A program made the translations under genes and the position numbers. A DNA stretch of 64,000 nt, taken from Anditalea andensis. Its GTDB lineage: Bacteria > Bacteroidota > Bacteroidia > Cytophagales > Cyclobacteriaceae. Of the stretch, positions 1-7,017 are shown piece by piece. Under the pieces are notes generated by a model. The model was not told where the DNA came from and did not search any database. It saw nothing but the letters and a program-made list of their open reading frames with translations. Numbering within the stretch: position 1 is the first letter of the stretch; each line of letters starts with the position of its first letter. The stretch covers positions 1 through 64,000 of the forward strand of contig NZ_JMIH01000024.1 of NCBI RefSeq assembly GCF_000714815.1. The letters run 5' to 3'.

Positions 1-161
1 TGAAGGCTTTTTTGCGTTTGGGGGTAACTGAAATGGCACCACGGATTACCAGATAAGGAGATGGTTTATTTATATGACTGCGGAGTGTATCCTCCTATTC
101 TCGGACCAGTCCTAAAAGTTGGGGGTTCTAACTGAATTGATTTTCTTTGTAAAAAAAAGAA

Positions 162-491
162 TTGGAACAGACAGACTTTCTCAGCTTGCTATTGCCGTCA
201 GGTTTACTTGACTTTTTTAAGGTTACTTCCGCAGGTCGTAAGGATGGTGCCAATCATATTTACCTGGAGGAACTAAACATCCATCCCGAACATCTTCCAG
301 GGGTGAAGCTTTCTTCCAAAGGTTTTTATGATGAAGTGACCATTCAGGATTTTCCGCTTCGTGGCAAAGCATGTTTTCTGAAAATTAAGAGAAGAAGATG
401 GCTAAATGAGGACACAGGCAATAACGTAAGCAGAGGTTGGAAATTGGTAGTAAATGGAACGCGAATGACAGAGGAATTCGCGTTTTTTTAA
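162..491 (+). CDS. ISAon1-like transposase, N-terminal region protein (first ORF)
   Basis: This 109-residue protein resembles the short upstream ORF that comes before the main transposase in ISAon1-type elements of Bacteroidota. It opens with EQTDFLSLLLPSGLLDFF and has a basic stretch (LKIKRRRW) near residues 74-81, plausibly DNA-binding. An in-frame TAA at 150-152 sits just upstream, so the TTG at 162 is the first usable start. The frame is intact, but the partner transposase downstream is broken, so the protein probably has no role today. The order and spacing relative to the second ORF match the element's normal structure. Function is inferred only from family resemblance. Confidence 0.65.
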   Translation: MEQTDFLSLLLPSGLLDFFKVTSAGRKDGANHIYLEELNIHPEHLPGVKLSSKGFYDEVTIQDFPLRGKACFLKIKRRRWLNEDTGNNVSRGWKLVVNGTRMTEEFAFF

Positions 492-500
492 AAAGGAACG

Positions 501-1470
501 ATTGGACTCATCTCCCGTAAGCGGCAAAAGCCTGGCTGACACATTCCACCTAAACGGAAAAGTGCTTGAACATCAGTATGTCTTCCACTTAAGTAACTTC
601 ATGGACTGGCATCAAAAGGATCATGCAAAAGATAGGATACTTTGCCTGAAAACCTTGGGACGCATCTAAGTATCGATGAGACGGCCCTATCTCAGGGAGA
701 ACTATATACAATCGTGACCAATAAAGCAGCAAAAGGGAGAAAAGGTAGTATGGTGGCCATGATAAAAGGCACAGATAGTGAAGGTGTGAGCGCTATCCTC
801 AAAAAGCTGCCCGAAGAAAAAAAAACTCGTGGAAGTGACTCTGGACATGGCAGCAAGCATGGAAAAGATCGTGCGCAGTAGCTTCCCTAAAGCCCAGCAG
901 GTTACAGACCGGTTTCACGTCCAAAAACTGGTCTATGACGCAGTCCAGGAAATGCGGATAAATGCCATTGAGCAGGAAAACAAAGAAATAGAACTGAGCA
1001 GGGAATGCAAAAAGGCCTTTATCCCCCATAAGCTTGAAAATGGAGATACAGAAAAACAACTGCTGCCTAGAAGTAGATACTTGCTGTTTAAAGGAGAGGA
1101 CAAATGGACGGTTTCTCAGGTCCACCGTGCTGAAATTCTTTTCAAGCGTTACCCAGATCTGGTAAAAGCGTACAAACTTTCAAGATCTTTAGCTAGAATC
1201 TACCAAACTAGCAAGATAAAAGGAATCGCTTTCACTAAACTGGCTCAGTGGTACAATGAAGTGGAATGATTCAAATCATTCAACACAGTTGCTAGAACCA
1301 TACAAAACCACTACACCTCTATTCTCAACTTCTTTGACAAAAGAAGTACAAATGCTTCGGCTGAATCATTCAACGCTAAAATAAAAAACATTCAGAGCAC
1401 AGTTCAGAAGCGTAACCAATGTCGAGTTCTTCCTATTCAGGCTATCAAACATCTATGTTTAAAATACTAA
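501..1470 (+). pseudogene. Broken ISAon1/ISL3-type DDE transposase
   Basis: The transposase can be followed across changing frames. The first piece contains DSSPVSGKSLADTFHLNGK and runs to about 640. A frame change leads to PENLGTHLSIDETALS, which carries the first catalytic Asp region. A second change in the poly-A run near 820-830 leads to EVTLDMAASMEKIVRSSFP and DRFHVQKL. A TGA at 1267-1269 interrupts FKSFNTVARTIQNHY, and another frame change near 1390 follows NASAESFNAKIKN, the C-terminal catalytic-Glu region. At least three frameshifts plus a stop make this a clear pseudogene. Sequencing error is unlikely to explain so many lesions. Confidence 0.8.
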
Positions 1471-1525
1471 ATCCCCAGAAATTCGGACTGATCCTTTTTT
1501 TGATACTCTGTAATAGATTAAATAG

Positions 1526-2878
1526 TTAAACAAAACTTAAAGTAAACACCGTCTCCTGATCAGGAATGGAATTGACTTCCAAATATCCCTTATGAAGGTT
1601 CATGATCTGTCTGGATATGGATAGACCAATACCACTACCGGTTTTTTTGGTTGTATAAAAAGGTACAAATATTCTTTCCAGTGCTTCCGGTACTATTCCT
1701 TCTCCATGGTCTATGACTTTGATATATGGATGGGAAAGGGTATTTAATCCTGCTTTTAGCTTAATGGTTTTATCTTTTGATTTATCCAATGCTTCTTTAG
1801 CATTTTTTATCAGATTAATTAAAATCATCTGAATAAGTTCCTGATCTGCGTTGATTTCAAGGTCTGCCGGGCTTATATCATAGATCAAGCAAACTTCAGA
1901 TTTGTTCATTTCTTCTTTTAGGAGTACTGTAATATTTTCAAATAGAACTTTAACCGTAAAGTTTTTTAAAATCGGTTGCGGAATACTGGTATAATCCCTG
2001 TATGCGTTCACAAAGTCTACAAGGCCCGAACTTCTTTTAGCTATAGTACTCAGTCCTTCCCGTAGGTCTTCAAAGCCATCATGATCGATGACCAATTCTT
2101 CATTTACTTCTAATACATCTTCTTCTAAGATGATGCCTAGGGAATTGGCCAAGCTAGCTATAGGGGTCATAGAATTCATAATCTCATGTCTCAGCACTTT
2201 AGTTAGATTCTGCCAAGCCTCTAACTCGTTTTTCTGTAGTTCTGACTGGATGTTTTGAAAAGATAATAGTGTCCAACTGACACCACCCATTTTAAATGAC
2301 GCTGATTGGAAATTGAGATGTAAGTCATGGTTGATCTTTATAGCAAAAGAACCCCCAGGTTTTATTTGGAGAATTTTCTCCAAAAGCGATCTTGACAACT
2401 TACCAAAATCATAGATATCTTTAAATTGCGGGATTTTCAACAGTTGTTTAGCTGCTCCATTGATGACCCCGATCTTTCCGGTATGATCAAAGGATATGAT
2501 TCCGGTATTGATATGTTGGATCATAATTTGAAGAAAAAGCATTTGTTCCTCTTTTTCAGCTCTAGTTTTTTTAAAAGCTTTAATGACCTCATTAAAGGAC
2601 ATGTTCATTTCTTTAAAAGATTTGCCTAACGGACTGTCTTTAGTAAATGATGAAGAAAAATCTGCATATCGTATCGATTCTAAGAACCTTGTTATTTTCT
2701 TATTAGTAGTATTTCCATATTCAATAAGGTTATATGTTTGAAAGCCTAAAATCAGAATGATGACTGAAGCTAATAGATATGAACTGTCGTTTATCCATAA
2801 AGTTGTACCTAGGAAAGCAGCCCCTACCAATAATATAACCCTATAGATGACACCAAAAGCAAATGATTTAAAGCCCAT
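1526..2878 (-). CDS. NtrB/NtrY-like membrane sensor histidine kinase
   Basis: This kinase very likely phosphorylates the NtrC-type regulator encoded just upstream. Numbering from the upstream TTG at 2920, two membrane helices lie at about residues 19-60, followed by a linker, a PAS-like domain (about 125-225), an H-box LRHEIMNSMTPIASL with His near 245, and an ATPase domain with NLIKNAKEAL, DHGEGI and GSGIGLSIS. I prefer the ATG at 2878 over the TTG at 2920. It has a GGAAAG stretch just upstream and overlaps the regulator gene by only 11 bases, which suggests translational coupling. The product is then about 450 residues. The two helices leave almost no periplasmic loop, so the signal may be sensed in the membrane or through the PAS domain. 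Confidence 0.88.
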   Translation of the reverse strand: MGFKSFAFGVIYRVILLVGAAFLGTTLWINDSSYLLASVIILILGFQTYNLIEYGNTTNKKITRFLESIRYADFSSSFTKDSPLGKSFKEMNMSFNEVIKAFKKTRAEKEEQMLFLQIMIQHINTGIISFDHTGKIGVINGAAKQLLKIPQFKDIYDFGKLSRSLLEKILQIKPGGSFAIKINHDLHLNFQSASFKMGGVSWTLLSFQNIQSELQKNELEAWQNLTKVLRHEIMNSMTPIASLANSLGIILEEDVLEVNEELVIDHDGFEDLREGLSTIAKRSSGLVDFVNAYRDYTSIPQPILKNFTVKVLFENITVLLKEEMNKSEVCLIYDISPADLEINADQELIQMILINLIKNAKEALDKSKDKTIKLKAGLNTLSHPYIKVIDHGEGIVPEALERIFVPFYTTKKTGSGIGLSISRQIMNLHKGYLEVNSIPDQETVFTLSFV

Positions 2879-4256
2879 ATCTTTCCAGGCGTCTATAAAG
2901 GGAAGATCGTGTAAGCCCAAGTTCTTCAGCTGCCCGGGTGATGTGTCCGTTATGCTTTTGGAGTGCTTTTCGGATCAGGATCTTCTCCACATCTTCAATG
3001 TTCAAATGATCTATACTCACCATTTCATCCTGTTTTTCCGGAAGGACATTCTTTTGAAAAAAGAGGTCTTCAGGCTGCAGTACACTGTGATTGGTCATGA
3101 TCACTGCCCGCTCTATGCTGTGCTGAAGCTCTCGGATATTACCTGGCCAGTGATATTTTTGCATTCTTTTGATCAATGCCTCTCCTGCTTTTCGTATATC
3201 CTTATTGTATTTTCTGGAATAGGTGTCTATGAAATGGTTTGCTAGCAACGGTATGTCTTCAAGTCTTTCTTTTAAAGATGGTAATTTTATCTCGATTGTA
3301 TTTATCCTATAAAGTAGATCCTGCCGGAAAGTATTTTCATATACCATATGGTGGATGGGCATATTGGTGGCAGAGATCAGCCTGATATTGACAGGGATGG
3401 GTTTATTTGCTCCTACACGTGTTACTTCTCTATTTTGAAGAGCAGCGAGAAGTTTAGATTGAAGGGGGAGGGGGAGGTTCCCTATTTCATCTAGGAAAAG
3501 GGTACCTTTATTTGCCTGTTCAAATCTCCCCGCTCTATCTTCTTTAGCGTCAGTAAAGGATCCTTTTTTGTGCCCAAATAACTCGCTTTCAAACAGAGTA
3601 GTAGTAATAGCACCCAAATCTACCCCGACAAAAGCCTCTCGGTATCTTTTTGAGTTTCTGTGGATGGCTCTGGCGATGAGTTCCTTGCCGGTACCATTTT
3701 CTCCCAATATCAATACATTGGCGTCTGTCACGGCTACCCGCTCTATAGTTTCGAATATTTTTTGCATCGCGCTGCTCTGCCCGATGATATCTTTGAATTT
3801 ACTGTCGATATCCTGATAAAGCTGATGCTGCTGCGTCTTTAGCTCTGATACTTCTAATTTAGATTGCCTCAGGCGTAAAGCAGCATTGAGAGTGGCCAAA
3901 AGCTTTTCGTTTTCCCAGGGCTTCAAAACAAAATCAGTAGCCCCTTCTTTGATTGCTTTCACAGCCGTATTGACATCTCCATAGGCAGTGATCATAACCA
4001 CCACTGCCGAGGAGTCAAGTTCCAGAATTCTATCCAGCCAATAAAAGCCTTCTTGACCACTGCTTACATCTTTGGTAAAATTCATGTCCAGCATGATGAC
4101 ATCATACTGTTCGTTCACTATAAGGATAGGCAATAAGTCAGGGTTGGTTTCTGTATCGACCTGGCCAAAATTTCTTTTTAAAAAAATCTTTGCAGCTTTT
4201 AATAAATCTTCATTGTCATCTACAATTAAGATCTTACCGGATTTTTGCTCTTTCAT
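2868..4256 (-). CDS. NtrC-family sigma-54-dependent response regulator
   Basis: A 462-residue enhancer-binding protein. The receiver domain (1-120) has acidic residues in IVDDNE and phospho-acceptor Asp57 in IMLDMNF. The AAA+ domain has Walker A GENGTGKE near 185, a sigma-54 contact loop GSFTDA in place of the classical GAFTGA, and LFLDEIGN (Walker B). A Fis-type helix-turn-helix ends the protein (HITRAAEELGLTRSSLYRRL). It forms an operon with the kinase gene downstream and is divergent from an ABC efflux operon. The 334-base gap between them carries a palindrome and a -24/-12-like promoter that this protein probably uses. The same palindrome recurs at two other efflux genes in the window. 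Confidence 0.93.
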   Translation of the reverse strand: MKEQKSGKILIVDDNEDLLKAAKIFLKRNFGQVDTETNPDLLPILIVNEQYDVIMLDMNFTKDVSSGQEGFYWLDRILELDSSAVVVMITAYGDVNTAVKAIKEGATDFVLKPWENEKLLATLNAALRLRQSKLEVSELKTQQHQLYQDIDSKFKDIIGQSSAMQKIFETIERVAVTDANVLILGENGTGKELIARAIHRNSKRYREAFVGVDLGAITTTLFESELFGHKKGSFTDAKEDRAGRFEQANKGTLFLDEIGNLPLPLQSKLLAALQNREVTRVGANKPIPVNIRLISATNMPIHHMVYENTFRQDLLYRINTIEIKLPSLKERLEDIPLLANHFIDTYSRKYNKDIRKAGEALIKRMQKYHWPGNIRELQHSIERAVIMTNHSVLQPEDLFFQKNVLPEKQDEMVSIDHLNIEDVEKILIRKALQKHNGHITRAAEELGLTRSSLYRRLERYGL

Positions 4257-4461
4257 GTTAATTTATTATCCCAAATAAAATTTACGCAATTCAAACTAGA
4301 ATTCCCGGTCTTTATATGACTAAAGTTATACCGTTTTCTTTGGTCGCTGTTTAATATGCAGTTTAAGATGCCCTATCCATTAAATTTAGGTTATTTAATT
4401 TTTTTCTACTCTGTTAAAATATAGAATCATTTGTTCACATCATTACAGTTTTGGTCGAATG

Positions 4462-4477
4462 CGGACAATAATGTTCG
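4462..4477 (+). promoter_or_regulatory. Candidate enhancer site: CGGACA-N4-TGTTCG palindrome
   Basis: Two six-base arms, CGGACA (4462-4467) and TGTTCG (4472-4477), are separated by four bases. The arms are inverted repeats with one mismatch. The same arrangement, with the same four-base spacer, occurs at 10604-10619 and 62162-62177. The site ends 61 bases before a TGGCATA element and about 113 bases before the adaptor start, a normal place for an enhancer-binding-protein site. Binding by the adjacent NtrC-type regulator is inferred. Confidence 0.6.
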
Positions 4478-4538
4478 ATAAAATGATCCGTAGGAGGGGA
4501 AATTGGCCCCCAATAGACCAATTTCGATTGTTTTGCCA

Positions 4539-4554
4539 TGGCATATATATTGGC
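4539..4554 (+). promoter_or_regulatory. Candidate sigma-54 (-24/-12) promoter of the adaptor operon
   Basis: TGGCATA starts at 4539 and TTGGC occupies the place expected for the -12 box (4550-4554). The consensus TGGCACG-N4-TTGCW is matched at the invariant GG and at the first G of the -12 GC, but not at the C. TGTTTT comes just before it (4529-4534), as at the two sister promoters. Transcription would start near 4565, leaving a leader of about 26 bases. Confidence 0.5.
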
Positions 4555-4590
4555 ATAATCAGAACAGAGAATAATCAGTGACTAGAAGAA

Positions 4591-5841
4591 ATGGATCGGA
4601 AATTAGAGAAAAAAACATGGACACCAAAATTTATCAGCATGATAGCTGGGGGTGTTTTGATAATAAGTTTAGTAGTATACCAGTTGGTTTTTGCAGACAG
4701 CCGATCGTCTATGCGGGTCAGTAGTGATAGGATCACAATAGCTACAGTAACCCAAGGAGAGTTTACTGATTATATACCTGTGAGTGGCAGCATAGAACCG
4801 GGTGAGGTGTTTTATTTAGATGCTATAGAAAGAGGGAATATTCAGCGTATAGTCAGGGAATCAGGTGCTATGGTCAATACAGGCGATACTATTTTGGTCC
4901 TGACCAATTCCAACCTGCAACTGGACGTGATGCAGCGGGAGACAGATCTTTATTTTCAGATCAATAATTTAAGACAGACCAGGCTACTTTTGGATCAAAA
5001 CGACCTTAATCAGCAGGCACAGCTGGCTGAAATTGATTACCAGATCAACCTATTAAAGCCTCAGTACGAGCGGTTCAAAGAGCTGCATGGCAAAAAGCTC
5101 ATCTCCGATCGAGAGCTGGAGGAGGTTAAGGAGCAGTATGATTATAACCTGAAAAGAAAAAAACTGACTTATGCTTCATATTTAAATGATTCTATAGCAC
5201 GATCTGTCCAAAAACGTCAATTAAGAGATTCTGAAACACGAATGGAGCAGTCACTGTCGGGGGTTGGACATATATTAGATAATTTGGTAGTCCGTGCACC
5301 TATATCCGGACAGCTTGCTACTGAGCAGATAGAAGTGGGCCAGTCCATCAGTGCCGGACAGCGTTATGGCCAGATAGATATTCAGGATAGGTATAAAGTA
5401 AGGGTTCCCATAGATGAGCTCTATTTGCCTAGAGTAAATACAGGTTTGAAAGGAACTTTTACCTTTTCTGGTGGATCGTATGAACTGGAAATCAATAAGA
5501 TTTATCCTAATGTGACCGGTGGTAGATTTGAGGTAGATATGATTTTTACCGATGAGGCCCCCTCCGGTATCCGAAGGGGGCAGACTGTAAGGATCAGGTT
5601 GGAGCTGGGTGAAAGTCAGCAGACAACTCTAATCCCTACAGGAGGCTTTTATAAAGATACAGGAGGTAACTGGGTATTTGTGATCAATGAAAAGAATGGT
5701 AGAGCGGAAAGGCGCGACATCAGGTTGGGCCGCAAAAACCCTGAATTCTATGAAGTGCTGGATGGTCTATCTAAAGGCGAACGGGTCATCATATCGGGAT
5801 ACGAAAATTTTGGCAGAAATGAGGTGCTGAATCTGCAGTGA
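4591..5841 (+). CDS. HlyD/MFP-type periplasmic efflux adaptor
   Basis: A 416-residue membrane-fusion protein joining an inner-membrane ABC permease to an outer-membrane TolC-like channel. It has an N-terminal anchor (about residues 14-35), a lipoyl-like half with IVRESGAMVNTGDTILVL near 87-104, a coiled-coil hairpin (about 110-215, rich in Gln, Leu, Glu and Lys), the second lipoyl half with VVRAPISGQLATEQIEVGQ, and beta-barrel and membrane-proximal domains to the end (LIPTGGFY, GERVIISGYENF). It is the first gene after the palindrome and sigma-54-like promoter. The ATPase and permease follow, with a degenerate gene in between. The substrate cannot be read from the sequence; peptides, lipids or small toxic compounds are usual for this family. 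Confidence 0.88.
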   Translation: MDRKLEKKTWTPKFISMIAGGVLIISLVVYQLVFADSRSSMRVSSDRITIATVTQGEFTDYIPVSGSIEPGEVFYLDAIERGNIQRIVRESGAMVNTGDTILVLTNSNLQLDVMQRETDLYFQINNLRQTRLLLDQNDLNQQAQLAEIDYQINLLKPQYERFKELHGKKLISDRELEEVKEQYDYNLKRKKLTYASYLNDSIARSVQKRQLRDSETRMEQSLSGVGHILDNLVVRAPISGQLATEQIEVGQSISAGQRYGQIDIQDRYKVRVPIDELYLPRVNTGLKGTFTFSGGSYELEINKIYPNVTGGRFEVDMIFTDEAPSGIRRGQTVRIRLELGESQQTTLIPTGGFYKDTGGNWVFVINEKNGRAERRDIRLGRKNPEFYEVLDGLSKGERVIISGYENFGRNEVLNLQ

Positions 5842-5961
5842 GATGACAGATGACCAGGAAGTGAGGTGTTTGCGTTAGATAGGAAATTAAGAATAGAACA
5901 TATAAAAATTATCGTATCATTATTTATCTCTTATATATTCTAAACTTAATTAAAAAACTCC

Positions 5962-6259
5962 ATGCAATTTAAATTTGAAAAGTTATTGATCTGGCAAAAG
6001 GCAATAGATTTTGGAGAAGATATATTTATGGCAAGTTCGAAATTCCCCAAAGTAGAAATTTATAATTTAATTTCACAAATTAGAGGAGCTGTGGATTCTA
6101 TAGCCCTAAGTAGTTACATGTTTACATAAAGCCACGCGAAAAAAATATATCTCTAGAGAAGAGTTTGATATTCAATATGCAGAAGCATTTCATTTAATGG
6201 ACATGATAGCATCATTTAAAATCAAAAATCAATTAGTAGAATTATCATTGGTCATCTGA
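5962..6259 (+). pseudogene. Degenerate four-helix-bundle (S23/IVP-like) protein
   Basis: An ATG at 5962 opens a frame reading FEKLLIWQKAIDFGEDIF and LISQIRGAVDSIALS, the typical start of the small four-helix-bundle family (about 120 residues, related to proteins encoded in 23S rRNA intervening sequences). It stops at 6127-6129. The C-terminal part resumes in another frame (KKYISREEFDIQYAEAFHL to LSLVI) and ends at 6257-6259. The middle, where the family has its SNIAEG-type motif, is lost. The remnant sits between the adaptor and ATPase genes. Its frame is broken, but it should not stop co-transcription of the operon. Confidence 0.7.
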
Positions 6260-6292
6260 CTTATAATTTAATTTTCATAATAATCACATCAC

Positions 6293-6991
6293 ATGCAAAA
6301 CATTATCAAAACCGTCAATCTTAAAAAACTCTACACCACTGAGGAGGTAGAAACTACCGCACTGGATGATATTCAGATAGAGATTAAAAAAGGTGAATTT
6401 GTAGCCATCATGGGCCCATCAGGTTGTGGTAAATCTACGCTTTTGAATATCATAGGACTTCTTGATAATCCGGACTCCGGTGAATACCACTTCATTGATC
6501 ATGAAGTCGCTAAGTTTTCAGAAAGGCAGCGGTCACAGCTACGGAAGGGAAACATTGGCTTCGTCTTCCAGAGCTTTAACCTCATCGACGAACTTACCTG
6601 CTATGAAAATGTGGAGCTTCCACTGTTATATCTTAAGATTCCTTCTGATGAACGCAAAAGAAGGGTAGAAGAGGTGCTGACCAGGATGAACATCATGCAC
6701 CGAAAGGATCACTTCCCGCAGCAGCTCTCCGGTGGACAGCAGCAGCGGGTGGCCATAGCCCGCGCTATAGTAGCCAGACCATCTGTCATCCTTGCCGATG
6801 AGCCTACAGGTAACCTGGATTCTGCAAATGGTGAAGAAGTAATGCGGCTGTTAGAGGAGCTAAATAATGAAGGCACAACCATCGTGATGGTAACCCACTC
6901 TCCTCATGATGCCAATTATGCCCATAGGATCATCAATCTGTTTGATGGTAAGGTAGTAACTGAAAATATCAAGGAGCAATTCCATGTCTGA
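6293..6991 (+). CDS. MacB/LolD-type ABC transporter ATPase
   Basis: A 232-residue ATPase of the type that pairs with FtsX-like permeases. Walker A is GPSGCGKST (about 41-49), the Q-loop is [18 protein letters not shown], the signature is [14 protein letters not shown], Walker B is [13 protein letters not shown] and the switch His is in VTHSPHD. All catalytic motifs are intact. The permease gene starts 26 bases downstream. Together with the adaptor upstream, this forms a MacAB-like mechanotransmission pump that would push substrate from the periplasm through an outer-membrane channel. No TolC gene lies next to it; the one in the second operon at 62991 could serve both. Confidence 0.92.
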   Translation: MQNIIKTVNLKKLYTTEEVETTALDDIQIEIKKGEFVAIMGPSGCGKSTLLNIIGLLDNPDSGEYHFIDHEVAKFSERQRSQLRKGNIGFVFQSFNLIDELTCYENVELPLLYLKIPSDERKRRVEEVLTRMNIMHRKDHFPQQLSGGQQQRVAIARAIVARPSVILADEPTGNLDSANGEEVMRLLEELNNEGTTIVMVTHSPHDANYAHRIINLFDGKVVTENIKEQFHV

Positions 6992-7017
6992 TGTCAATCT
7001 GACTAATTTTTAATCCC

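Larger units (their letters stand above)
103..1494 (+). mobile_element. Decayed ISAon1/ISL3-like insertion sequence
   Basis: The element is bounded by imperfect terminal inverted repeats. The left end begins GGACCAGTCC at 103 and the right end, read on the minus strand, begins GGATCAGTCC at 1494. Counted by eye, 18 of the outer 25 positions match, including a shared TGGGG block. Inside lie a short first ORF and a longer transposase reading frame broken by several frameshifts. No target-site duplication is visible in the flanks. The family name comes from memory of the transposase sequence. The element is almost certainly unable to move by itself. Bases 1-102 before it hold nothing I recognise. 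Confidence 0.72.
4257..4590. other. Divergent intergenic regulatory region
   Basis: This gap separates the regulator gene (minus) from the efflux adaptor gene (plus). It holds the 16-bp palindrome at 4462-4477 and the -24/-12-like element at 4539-4554. Between them is a perfect 8-bp inverted repeat, GAAATTGG at 4499-4506 and CCAATTTC at 4518-4525. The palindrome lies about 205 bases from the regulator start, so autoregulation is possible. No ORF is credible here. Confidence 0.6.

Noticed and set aside
799-1125. Open frame on the minus strand inside the IS
   Set aside because: It is the complement of the transposase pseudogene and has no resemblance of its own.
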